Shown: positions 9,756 through 17,415 of the stretch, one piece after another
Layout: the number at the start of each line of letters is the position of its first letter
Position numbering within the stretch: position 1 is the first letter of the stretch
From: Sporosarcina ureae
Lineage (GTDB): Bacteria > Bacillota > Bacilli > Bacillales_A > Planococcaceae
Reading direction: 5' to 3'
Length of the DNA: 64,000 bases
Assembly (NCBI RefSeq): GCF_002101375.1
Contig: NZ_CP015207.1
Location: 1,162,501-1,226,500 of the forward strand
Notes under the pieces: model-generated
Seen by the model: only the letters and a program-made list of their open reading frames with translations
The model's database searches: none
Told to the model about the DNA's origin: nothing
Program-made: the position numbers and the translations under genes

Positions 9756-10802
9756 TTACCATTCCAGCAATTCGATAATTTTCAGGACAGGTTTTGACTT
9801 TGGCAGCGACTCAACTTCCTGTTTAGTGAAGAACTGCAAATTACCTTCTGGATGTGACTCTTCCAGTTGTGCACGATATACATGAATATTCCATGTGATA
9901 TGAGAAAACACATGATTGACATGCGGCAACTCTTGAAGATTTTTGAGTTTCAATCCATTTTCTTTTGCAAATGCTTCCACTGCAGAAGTTTCTTGAAGTT
10001 CGATCATCGGAAATTCCCAAAGACCGGCGAGCAGTCCAGTGCTTGGACGTTTTTGCAACAGCCATTTGCCGTCTTCATTTTGAATCGCGAAGGCAGCCAG
10101 CGTAATATGCTTCATTTTCTGCTTTTTTATCTTAATTGGCAATTGCTTTTGTTTTCCTTCTTCAAAGGCGATACAAAATTCTCTAACCGGGCATAATAAG
10201 CAATGTGGATTCGGTGTACATATTGTTGCACCCAGTTCCATAAGCGCTTGGTTGAAAGAAGATGGATTCTCTTCCGAAATTAATTCCATCACAGCTTGTT
10301 CAAATAACTTTTTATTACGCGGCAAAGCGATATCTTCTTCTATTAATAAGATTCTTGACAATACCCGCATAACATTACCGTCTACTGCATGTTCCGGTAC
10401 TCCGTAGGCAATACTTAAGATAGCACCTGCCGTGTAGGGGCCAACTCCTCTTAATGTGGAAATTTCTTTTCGGTTATTAGGGACCTTACCGCCATATGTT
10501 TCGACAACTTCTCTCACACCTGACTGCAGATTCCGTACTCTGGAGTAATACCCCAGTCCTTCCCACATTTTCAAGATATCTTCTTCTGGTGCATCCGAAA
10601 GATCTTGCATCGTCGGAAACCTTTTAATAAAACGCTCATAGTACGGTATCACCGTATCTACTCGTGTTTGTTGTAACATAACTTCCGAAATCCAAATATA
10701 GTATGGATTGTCAGTTCTTCTCCACGGTAAGTCTCGCTTTTCAGCTTCATACCAAGTTAATAACGCATCTTGAAATGCCTTCTTTTGTTCAATGATTTGC
10801 AT
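9756..10802 (-). CDS. mutY: A/G-specific adenine glycosylase MutY
   Basis: 348 residues. It excises adenine opposite 8-oxoguanine. Visible are EVMLQQTRVDTVIPYY with the catalytic Glu (about 39), a helix-hairpin-helix GVGPYTAGAILS, the Asp in EHAVDGNVMRV, an iron-sulfur cysteine set, and a C-terminal NUDIX-like domain from about 225. The cysteine spacing is C-x5-C-x2-C-x5-C; in characterised MutY proteins the first gap is six. The shortening by one residue is visible in the DNA. ATG behind ACGAGGTCC. Probably functional, but the cluster loop deserves a check. Confidence 0.95.
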   Translation of the reverse strand: MQIIEQKKAFQDALLTWYEAEKRDLPWRRTDNPYYIWISEVMLQQTRVDTVIPYYERFIKRFPTMQDLSDAPEEDILKMWEGLGYYSRVRNLQSGVREVVETYGGKVPNNRKEISTLRGVGPYTAGAILSIAYGVPEHAVDGNVMRVLSRILLIEEDIALPRNKKLFEQAVMELISEENPSSFNQALMELGATICTPNPHCLLCPVREFCIAFEEGKQKQLPIKIKKQKMKHITLAAFAIQNEDGKWLLQKRPSTGLLAGLWEFPMIELQETSAVEAFAKENGLKLKNLQELPHVNHVFSHITWNIHVYRAQLEESHPEGNLQFFTKQEVESLPKSKPVLKIIELLEW

Positions 10803-10899
10803 ATGGACCTCGTTTCTGCGTGTAAATACTTTTAGTTATGATAATAAAGGGTATATAATTATAAGTAGTATACAACTCTTCCGATAAAGGAGTGATGAT

Positions 10900-11883
10900 T
10901 TGGATACAGGTACACATATTGCTATGGGTGTTGCGATCAGTGGATTGGCTCTTGTCGATTCAGTCGTAGCAACTGAACCTGCCACAATGGGTGCCGTTTT
11001 TGCGGGGATTATGGTCGGTTCACTAATTCCCGATATAGATACGGTATTGAAACTTCGAAACAATGCTGTCTATTTACGTAATCACCGCGGTATTACGCAT
11101 TCAGTTCCAGCTGTAATGCTATGGCCGTTACTGATTTCCATATTGTTGACCTTCATTGTGCCGGGGTCTATTTTCTTTCACGTCTGGGCGTGGACATTTT
11201 TAGCGGTGTTTATACATGTATTTGTCGATATTTTCAACTCATATGGTACACAAGCCCTTCGACCATTTTCACAAAAGTGGGTGGCCATAGGAGTCATTAA
11301 TACATTTGACCCCATTATATTTGGGCTCCATGTAATAGCAATCATGGCGTGGGTGTTTGGCGCAGATCCGGTCTTTACAATGTCCACATTATATGTCGTC
11401 ATCTTCTTCTATTACCTATTGCGCTTCGCAGTGAAGAGCGCAGTGAAGAATGCAGTGAAGAAAACGATTCCTAACGCGACGCATATATTTACTGCACCTA
11501 CAATGAACTTCTTCCAATGGCGAATTGCTGCCACGACAGATGTTGATCATTTTGTAGGACGAGCATACGGACGTTCCATTACAATTTATGAACGATTTGA
11601 GCGCGAAGTGATGCCGATGTCACCTCAAGTTGAAGTGGCACTAGAAGATCCGAACATGCAAGCTTTCACTTCATTTTCGCCCCTTTATCGTTGGTCGATT
11701 TCGGAAGAAGGACATATTTATGAAGTCCGTTTAATTGATTTGCGTTATCGAAGCAAAGGTTACTACCCATTCGTTGCAGTCGCGCATGTCAATGAAGACT
11801 TAGAGGTCGTCAATTCTTATACAGGATGGATCTTCTCAGAAGAAAAACTTCGTAAAAAACTTAATTTTGCCCCAAATAACTAA
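10900..11883 (+). CDS. YfhP-type membrane-bound metal-dependent hydrolase
   Basis: 327 residues of the YdjM/YfhP family. HIAMG near the start, GSLIPDIDT and NHRGITHS are the conserved His/Asp motifs of this membrane hydrolase family, within about four membrane segments in the first 190 residues. A hydrophilic C-terminal domain of ~130 residues follows. The substrate is unknown. In B. subtilis YfhP lies beside mutY and regulates yfhQ (mutY); no such role can be read here. The start is TTG at 10900 behind AAGGAG with 7-nt spacing; no ATG fits. Confidence 0.8.
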   Translation: MDTGTHIAMGVAISGLALVDSVVATEPATMGAVFAGIMVGSLIPDIDTVLKLRNNAVYLRNHRGITHSVPAVMLWPLLISILLTFIVPGSIFFHVWAWTFLAVFIHVFVDIFNSYGTQALRPFSQKWVAIGVINTFDPIIFGLHVIAIMAWVFGADPVFTMSTLYVVIFFYYLLRFAVKSAVKNAVKKTIPNATHIFTAPTMNFFQWRIAATTDVDHFVGRAYGRSITIYERFEREVMPMSPQVEVALEDPNMQAFTSFSPLYRWSISEEGHIYEVRLIDLRYRSKGYYPFVAVAHVNEDLEVVNSYTGWIFSEEKLRKKLNFAPNN

Positions 11884-11919
11884 AGAACGTTCGTGCATAT
11901 TGCACGAGCGCTCTTTTTT
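11884..11919 (+). terminator. terminator after yfhP
   Basis: Imperfect 14-bp stem AGAACGTTCGTGCA / TGCACGAGCGCTCT, with a G.T pair and a mismatch, followed by a T6 run. It lies between the convergent yfhP and yfhH genes. Confidence 0.7.
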
Positions 11920-11921
11920 GT

Positions 11922-12254
11922 TTATTTTCCGCTTTTTACATTTTTCAACATAGCTAGCGGCAATGCCTCTTCAGCTTTTTCACCGCCTAAGCGATAACCC
12001 CACGCGAATAATCCTTTTAGGTAGTCTACTTGAAAGAAGACCCCATCATCTCCTTCAATACGGTACATCTCGCCTGGCTTAATAGTAGCCGGATCTACAA
12101 GGTATGACTGTACGAGAGTCGCTTTTCTTTGGTGAACTGCATATTCACTGATCATTCCCATCTGTTCGGCTTTACGTGCTTTCTCCATTAGATTAGCGAC
12201 TTCACTACGCAGTTCGTTTTCATTCATATCACTATAATGTTTTTCAGTATCCAT
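11922..12254 (-). CDS. yfhH: YfhH family protein (DUF1811)
   Basis: 110 residues. It carries the YfhH features LMEKARKAEQMGMISEYAVHQRK (shown in part), then GEMYRIEGDDG and LFAWGYRLG with EEALPLAML at the end. The function is unknown; the C-terminal part resembles a small SH3-like barrel. I start at ATG 12254, behind AAAAGGAATG at 9 nt, which gives the family length; a frame extended upstream would start inside recX. It overlaps the recX stop by 11 nt, so it is translationally coupled to recX. Confidence 0.82.
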   Translation of the reverse strand: MDTEKHYSDMNENELRSEVANLMEKARKAEQMGMISEYAVHQRKATLVQSYLVDPATIKPGEMYRIEGDDGVFFQVDYLKGLFAWGYRLGGEKAEEALPLAMLKNVKSGK

Positions 12255-13056
12255 CTTCTTCATTCCTTTTCTGTTCAATAAATTGGTCGATTTGACTAAG
12301 TGGAATGCCTTTTTGATACATCGATTGCTTCACGCGTTGTCTAAGGTCGGATCCTGAGTATTTGCTTTGGTATCGTCTCCATGCCTTTTCCCCAAATGTA
12401 GACGTAATGTCAGACCATTCTTCTTCATCACGTTCGATGGTCAAATTGCTGAGAACTTCCGAAATTTGCTGATAAGAAAAACCTTTTCTAGCTAATGTAT
12501 TTTGTATTTTTTGCTTAACTTGTGCCGGCGGTTGTGAACTATTCGATCGCATCGTCTTTTCAGCCAGCTTCATAGCATTAGCCATTTGATCTTCCATTGT
12601 ATATTCCTCCAATGCTTGAGTTTGCAGTTCTTTGGGTATACCTTTCTTATAGAGAGATTGCTGAATAGCTCTCGGACCTTTTAACGTACTATTCTTCTCT
12701 GTACGTACAAGAGCTTCTGAAAATGCTTCATCATTTAAAAAGCCGAGTCGTTTTAACTTCACGATTGCTTCCAGAACCACTGCTTCTCCATATTCTTTTT
12801 CAAGCAATTTCTTTTTCACTTCCATTTCACTCCGCATTCGGAATGATAAAAAATGCAATGCACGATTAAATGCCTTTTCAATTTGGTCGGAATAAACAAT
12901 TTCGTCCTTAGACCAATCATCCAATTCCATCCCTTTCGTGAGTTCAAATTTCACCAAGACTGTTTCATGGACACTGAATGCATATTGATCATCAAGAAAA
13001 ATATTATAACGTTCGCTATCTCGTTTTTGTTGTGATATTTTGGTAATAAGCGGCAC
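12244..13056 (-). CDS. recX: recombination regulator RecX
   Basis: 270 residues, the long RecX form of Bacillales (B. subtilis ~264). It is built of repeated three-helix RecX modules, for example LHFLSFRMRSEMEVKKKL, LKRLGFLND, SLYKKGIPKEL, KGFSYQQI and SMYQKGIPLSQI. RecX modulates RecA filament dynamics in recombination and the SOS response. It is followed by yfhH with an 11-nt overlap and diverges from yfhF across about 90 bp. Confidence 0.93.
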   Translation of the reverse strand: MPLITKISQQKRDSERYNIFLDDQYAFSVHETVLVKFELTKGMELDDWSKDEIVYSDQIEKAFNRALHFLSFRMRSEMEVKKKLLEKEYGEAVVLEAIVKLKRLGFLNDEAFSEALVRTEKNSTLKGPRAIQQSLYKKGIPKELQTQALEEYTMEDQMANAMKLAEKTMRSNSSQPPAQVKQKIQNTLARKGFSYQQISEVLSNLTIERDEEEWSDITSTFGEKAWRRYQSKYSGSDLRQRVKQSMYQKGIPLSQIDQFIEQKRNEEDGY

Positions 13057-13149
13057 GTTTCCATCACCTACTTTATCTTAGTATACCGCTTCTTGTGGTG
13101 ATGGTCAGCAATAGTGTATTAATTTTCAAAAGAATGGAGGGAATGCATT

Positions 13150-14049
13150 GTGAAAGTGGTTATTACAGGAGGCACCGGTTTCATTGGTAGCGTCTTAACT
13201 GAGAAGTTGAAGGAAAACGGTCATGAAGTAGTAATCTTAACGCGTAAGCCTTCATCAAAGCATAATGGAGTTCAATATGTTCAATGGTTGACGGATTATG
13301 CTTCACCTGAGAATGAAATCGGGCAAGTAGATGCATTCGTCAATTTAGCCGGCGTGTCCATAGATGATAGTCGTTGGTCTGAAGAACGAAAAAAGCAAAT
13401 TTACGATAGCAGAATAACTGCTACACAAGAAGTGTTACGCATTATACGAAGTCTTCCTGAGAAACCACGTGTCCTAGTGAATGCAAGTGCAATCGGTATT
13501 TATCCCACGTCATTTACCGCTCAATATACCGAAGATTCCACTGCAGTCGGCGATGATTTTCTAGCCAAAACCGTACATGATTGGGAAGATCTTGCGGGAC
13601 AAGCAAATGAAATGGGTGTACGAACTGTATATACTCGCTTTGGTATTGTGCTCGGTAAAGAAGGCGGAGCGCTTCCACTTATTAAGCTGCCTTATCAACT
13701 ATTTGCCGGTGGTAAAATAGGTTCGGGCAATCAATGGTTCTCCTGGGTCCACGTTGAAGACGTAGCCAATGCAATCCTATTCTCAATAAAGAATGATAAT
13801 GTGGAAGGTCCTGTTAACGTAGTAGCGCCGAGTCCAATGCATATGAATGCTTTCGGAAAGACTATCGGAAAAGTATTGCATCGTCCACATTGGTTCCCAG
13901 TTCCAAGTTTTGCAATGAAAGTTGCCTTGGGAGAAAAAAGTATTGTCGTTCTGCAAGGACAGCATGTAGTACCGAAAAAGTTGTTGGCTAACGGATTTAC
14001 ATTTGCTTACCCTTCATTACGACCGGCGCTTGAAAACTTATTAAAATAA
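13150..14049 (+). CDS. yfhF: TIGR01777 family epimerase/oxidoreductase (YfhF)
   Basis: 299-residue atypical SDR. The nucleotide-binding motif GGTGFIGSVL lies at residues 7-16; NLAGVSIDD, the ASAIGIYP segment and FSWVHVEDVA are family signatures, and the C-terminal DUF1731 domain (about 250-299) is present. It is an NAD(P)-binding cytosolic protein whose substrate is unknown. The start is GTG at 13150 after TGGAGGGAATGCATT. Divergent from recX, as in B. subtilis. Confidence 0.88.
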   Translation: MKVVITGGTGFIGSVLTEKLKENGHEVVILTRKPSSKHNGVQYVQWLTDYASPENEIGQVDAFVNLAGVSIDDSRWSEERKKQIYDSRITATQEVLRIIRSLPEKPRVLVNASAIGIYPTSFTAQYTEDSTAVGDDFLAKTVHDWEDLAGQANEMGVRTVYTRFGIVLGKEGGALPLIKLPYQLFAGGKIGSGNQWFSWVHVEDVANAILFSIKNDNVEGPVNVVAPSPMHMNAFGKTIGKVLHRPHWFPVPSFAMKVALGEKSIVVLQGQHVVPKKLLANGFTFAYPSLRPALENLLK

Positions 14050-14156
14050 CTTTAAATGTTTGTTAAGACGTTTTTACGTTTTGACAAACATTTTTTCTCT
14101 TTCATTACATACAAAAAGCGGTTTGGCACATGCTTAGTAAAAAGGAGTGACGCTTA

Positions 14157-14957
14157 ATGACTCATCATTTGTCAGGAATTTTACTGGCATCTTGCTTACT
14201 CATTGTTGGAGTTGTGATGAATCCCTTCACTGTTCAAGCTGAAGCTTTTCATTGGGGTTTCAAGAAAGCAACTGAAGGTGTTCCCCCTTCCGCCGGAGCA
14301 GAACTGGATAAATTGCTTGATGATTACGGTGCAATCTACAAAGGGAAAGAAGATAAAAAAGTCGTCTATCTAACATTTGATAACGGATATGAGAACGGCT
14401 ATACTGAAAGCATTTTAGACACGTTGAAAAAAGAGAAAGCCCCCGCCACATTTTTCTTGACTGGGCATTATGTAAAAAGCGCCAGTGATTTAGTAAAACG
14501 TATGGTGAAAGATGGCCATGGTATCGGAAATCATTCATATGACCACCCAAACATGGCGAATATAACAGAACAACAGATGGAAGACGAGTGGAAGAGGCTA
14601 GATGAAATTGTATATGCTACTACCGGTCTAAAGAGAACCATCTACGCGAGGCCACCCGAAGGGACATTTAATGCGAAATTGCTGCAAAAAGGAAATGAAC
14701 TAGGGTACAGACATATTTTCTGGTCCGTTGCATTCATTGACTGGCATCGGGATCAACGAAAAGGAAAAGCGTATGCCTATAATGAATTGATGAATCAATT
14801 ACATCCAGGCGCCGTCATTCTGATGCATACCGTAGCATCAGATAATGCAGAAGCACTCCCCGATTTCATTCGTGATGCCAAGAAACAAGGCTATGAATTC
14901 CACTCACTTGATCAGTTAGTGAAGGAATATGAGAAAGGAAATGCGATTACACAATAA
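14157..14957 (+). CDS. pdaA: peptidoglycan N-acetylmuramic acid deacetylase PdaA
   Basis: 266 residues with an N-terminal signal segment (about 5-28) and an NodB-type polysaccharide deacetylase domain. Motif 1 reads TFDNGYENG rather than TFDDG; motif 2 is GNHSYDHPNM with the two metal histidines; RPPEGTFN and LMHTVASDN are later motifs. PdaA-type enzymes deacetylate muramic acid so that the muramic delta-lactam of the spore cortex can form, which is needed for germination. TFDNGYE is usual in this subgroup. ATG behind AAAGGAGTGACGC. It ends in a strong terminator. Confidence 0.92.
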   Translation: MTHHLSGILLASCLLIVGVVMNPFTVQAEAFHWGFKKATEGVPPSAGAELDKLLDDYGAIYKGKEDKKVVYLTFDNGYENGYTESILDTLKKEKAPATFFLTGHYVKSASDLVKRMVKDGHGIGNHSYDHPNMANITEQQMEDEWKRLDEIVYATTGLKRTIYARPPEGTFNAKLLQKGNELGYRHIFWSVAFIDWHRDQRKGKAYAYNELMNQLHPGAVILMHTVASDNAEALPDFIRDAKKQGYEFHSLDQLVKEYEKGNAITQ

Positions 14958-14960
14958 ATA

Positions 14961-15003
14961 AGAGACCTTATCTGTATGTTCACTACCGACAGATAAGGTC
15001 TCT
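14961..15003. terminator. strong bidirectional terminator
   Basis: 15-bp perfect stem AGAGACCTTATCTGT / ACAGATAAGGTCTCT with a 13-nt loop. T-rich stretches follow on both sides, so it can end pdaA on the plus strand and a short minus-strand transcript from the promoter at 15160-15188. Confidence 0.85.
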
Positions 15004-15020
15004 AATTATTTGATACATCT

Positions 15021-15131
15021 TCAGTTTGCATGTTCACATTCGTAGTTATCCAACGTATTCACCGATGTTGGATTGTTACGGATCCCCTCCTTCGTTGTTA
15101 TGTGTCTAGGATTCGATTCGTCTCTATAACT
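15021..15131 (-). other. possible small ORF without canonical start codon
   Basis: A 36-codon open frame on the minus strand beginning SYRDESNPRH and ending ECEHAN before TGA. It sits between a good promoter with AAAGGAGG behind it (15135-15144) and the terminator at 14961-15003, which is the layout of a small gene. No ATG, GTG or TTG lies at the right distance from the Shine-Dalgarno. It could be a gene whose start codon has decayed (the N-terminus faintly recalls YpzG-type small proteins), a non-coding RNA, or a gene with an unusual start. Not recognised with confidence. Confidence 0.3.
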
Positions 15132-15159
15132 ACGACCTCCTTTTCTTTTTATTAAACTT

Positions 15160-15188
15160 ACTATACCAACTATTCTGTTAATTGTAAA
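15160..15188 (-). promoter_or_regulatory. sigma-A promoter on the minus strand
   Basis: -35 TTTACA (15183-15188) and -10 TATAGT (15160-15165) with an exact 17-bp spacer, followed 16 bp later by AAAAGGAGGT. It faces the small frame at 15021-15131. This is one of the better promoter matches in the window. Confidence 0.65.
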
Positions 15189-15312
15189 GTATTTTGTTGA
15201 AATATTTTAATATTTTATTTATTATTTCTTCATTTACAGTACGCACAACAAAATCAGATTGAAAAAGATAGTGTTTTCGTATACGATATCAATGATAGAA
15301 AGAGGTGTACGT

Positions 15313-15483
15313 ATGGATAAATCACAAAGTAATGAACAAGTCGTTGAACTAAAAAATCGATTCAATCAATTCATTGAAACATTGGAAGCAATTGAACCTG
15401 AGCACACGGAGCTCCAGGATATAGATCGTCTGATCATGTTACTCGATGAATTAGAAGAACAGATGGATAATTCTAAAAAATAA
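15313..15483 (+). CDS. SE1561 family small protein
   Basis: 56-residue acidic protein, predicted all-helical with heptad-like Leu/Ile spacing (VVELKNRFNQFIETLE, then DIDRLIMLLDELEEQM), resembling the SE1561 family of Bacillales. The function is unknown. I use ATG 15313 behind AGAGGTG rather than the longer upstream frame. It lies 24 nt before the fumarase gene, with which it is probably cotranscribed. Confidence 0.7.
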   Translation: MDKSQSNEQVVELKNRFNQFIETLEAIEPEHTELQDIDRLIMLLDELEEQMDNSKK

Positions 15484-15507
15484 CATATACTAACGGGGGA
15501 TTTTGAA

Positions 15508-17040
15508 ATGTACATAGAGACACTTGAAAAAAGTATTTATGAACTGGTTTGCGAAACATCCACAAACTTGCCAAAAGACGTCCGACGCGCAATTCTTTCT
15601 GCGAAGGAAAAGGAGAATAAAGGAACAAGCGCTGCAATGAGTTTGGATACGATTGCAAATAATATTAATATGGCAGATGATAAACTATCTCCAATTTGTC
15701 AGGATACCGGCCTTCCTACATTTAAGATCAAAACGCCAATCGGGGTAAACCAATTGGAAATCAAAGCGGCAATTGTACGCTCTTTGGAACTAGCTACGGA
15801 AAAAGGAAAGCTACGTCCGAACGCTGTAGATTCATTGACTGGCGATAATAGCGGCAATAACTTAGGAATCGGCCTACCGGTTGTCAAGTTTGAACAATGG
15901 GAAAAAGATTATATAGAAGTAAAGTTAATCTTAAAGGGTGGCGGTTGTGAAAACAAAAACATCCAATATAGCCTCCCTACTGAATTGGAAGGTCTTGGCC
16001 GCGCAGGACGCGATTTGGACGGTATTCGCAAATGCATCCTTCACTCGGTTTATCAAGCCCAAGGACAAGGTTGTTCTGCTGGATTTATCGGTGTCGGAAT
16101 TGGTGGCGATCGTTCATCTGGATATGATCTGGCGAAAGAACAACTTTTCCGCGATGTAACAGATGTTAATCCAATTCCTGAACTTGCAAAATTAGAAGAT
16201 TATGTATTAGAAAAAGCCAATCTTCTTGGAATCGGGACGATGGGCTTCGGCGGAGAAGCAACATTACTAGGATGTAAAATCGGTGTCATGCACCGTATTC
16301 CCGCAAGCTTCTATGTATCTGTAGCATATAACTGCTGGGCATATCGCCGTATGGCAGTGAATATTAATGCAGAAACTGGCGAAATCATGGATTGGCACTA
16401 CAATGAAGGCGAGAAAATTGCATTCGAACAGCCAGCTGAGGAAGCAAAATCCACTGCACGTATTGTACACTTGCAAGCACCTATTTCGGAAGAAGACGTA
16501 CGTGATCTTCACGTTGGTGACGTTGTAAAAATTTCAGGCCGTATGTACACAGGTCGCGATGCGATTCATAAGCACTTAATGGATAATGACGCACCAGTTG
16601 ATTTGAATGGTCAAGTCATCTATCATTGTGGACCGGTTGTTCTAAAGAACGATGAAGGCAAGTATGAGATCAAAGCTGCGGGTCCGACGACTTCTATGCG
16701 TGAAGAACCGTACCAAGGTGATATTATGAAGAAGTTTGGTATCCGCGCAGTGATCGGCAAAGGCGGAATGGGACCTAAAACACTTGCCGCTCTTAAAGAG
16801 CACGGCGGTGTATACTTGAACGGTATCGGCGGCGCGGCACAGTATTATGCTGACTGTATTAAAGAGGTTGAAGGTGTCGACTTGCTGGAGTTCGGTATTC
16901 CTGAAGCGTTATGGCATTTACGCGTAGAGGACTTCACTGCAGTTGTAACGATGGACTCTCACGGTAACAGCCTGCATGCTGACATCGACAAGTCATCTCT
17001 AGAAAAACTCTCTCAGTTCAAAGAAAAAGTATTTAACTAA
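15508..17040 (+). CDS. class I fumarate hydratase, iron-sulfur dependent
   Basis: 510-residue single-chain fumarase joining the alpha (about 1-285) and beta (about 320-510) domains. Cluster-ligand regions are seen: LSPICQDTG with Cys, GGGCENKN with Cys, and ATLLGCKIG with Cys. The C-terminal domain has KISGRMYTGRDAIH and GIRAVIGKGGMG. It interconverts fumarate and malate in the TCA cycle with a labile [4Fe-4S] cluster. B. subtilis uses the unrelated class II enzyme. ATG after ACGGGGGA. It ends at the hairpin 17046-17077. Confidence 0.92.
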   Translation: MYIETLEKSIYELVCETSTNLPKDVRRAILSAKEKENKGTSAAMSLDTIANNINMADDKLSPICQDTGLPTFKIKTPIGVNQLEIKAAIVRSLELATEKGKLRPNAVDSLTGDNSGNNLGIGLPVVKFEQWEKDYIEVKLILKGGGCENKNIQYSLPTELEGLGRAGRDLDGIRKCILHSVYQAQGQGCSAGFIGVGIGGDRSSGYDLAKEQLFRDVTDVNPIPELAKLEDYVLEKANLLGIGTMGFGGEATLLGCKIGVMHRIPASFYVSVAYNCWAYRRMAVNINAETGEIMDWHYNEGEKIAFEQPAEEAKSTARIVHLQAPISEEDVRDLHVGDVVKISGRMYTGRDAIHKHLMDNDAPVDLNGQVIYHCGPVVLKNDEGKYEIKAAGPTTSMREEPYQGDIMKKFGIRAVIGKGGMGPKTLAALKEHGGVYLNGIGGAAQYYADCIKEVEGVDLLEFGIPEALWHLRVEDFTAVVTMDSHGNSLHADIDKSSLEKLSQFKEKVFN

Positions 17041-17045
17041 TAAGC

Positions 17046-17080
17046 AAGCAGCGAATGAGAACTATCATTCGCTGCTTTTT
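17046..17080 (+). terminator. fumarase terminator
   Basis: 13-bp perfect stem AAGCAGCGAATGA / TCATTCGCTGCTT (17046-17058 / 17065-17077) with a following T tract. Confidence 0.9.
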
Positions 17081-17283
17081 TTAATGAATCGATTAGCCTG
17101 AATAAGTTGTTGGGTAGAGGATGCATCATTACGCTACGTTCCAGGCGAACCCGTTAGCAACTGAGCTTCAATCATTTCGCACTCACCCGGTCTACTTCCC
17201 TTCATTTATCAACAACATCTACAAATCTTGCATGAATTAGCCAAATAAGTAACACTTCTTATTGAGAAATGATATACTGTAGA
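17081..17283. other. intergenic stretch without recognised gene
   Basis: About 200 bases between the fumarase terminator and the PfeT control region. I find no open frame with a ribosome binding site and no recognisable RNA. The closest item of interest is TTGAGA at 17262-17267, a possible -35 for the downstream gene. Confidence 0.4.
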
Positions 17284-17399
17284 TAATAACTATTATAACT
17301 TCATATTCATTCTATTTAAACGCCCGAAAAGTCGATTCTACTACTGTAGAGTCGACTTTACTGCTTTAATAAGAGTTTTGAAATTGAAAATCATTATCA
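17284..17399 (+). promoter_or_regulatory. PerR-like and Fur-like boxes upstream of the P-type ATPase
   Basis: Two 7-1-7 operator-like sites. TAATAACTATTATAA (17284-17298) matches the PerR consensus at 12 of 14 defined positions. TGAAAATCATTATCA (17385-17399) matches the Fur consensus TGATAATNATTATCA at 13 of 14, and lies directly before the Shine-Dalgarno. A hairpin (17328-17360) lies between them. In B. subtilis pfeT is controlled by both PerR and Fur, which fits. The core promoter was not assigned. Confidence 0.6.
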
Positions 17400-17415
17400 A
17401 TTAGGAGGAGAATAC

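Noticed and set aside
17046-17360. Riboswitch upstream of pfeT
   Set aside because: Only one simple hairpin (17328-17360) is visible; no multi-stem leader or known metal-riboswitch motif was recognised.
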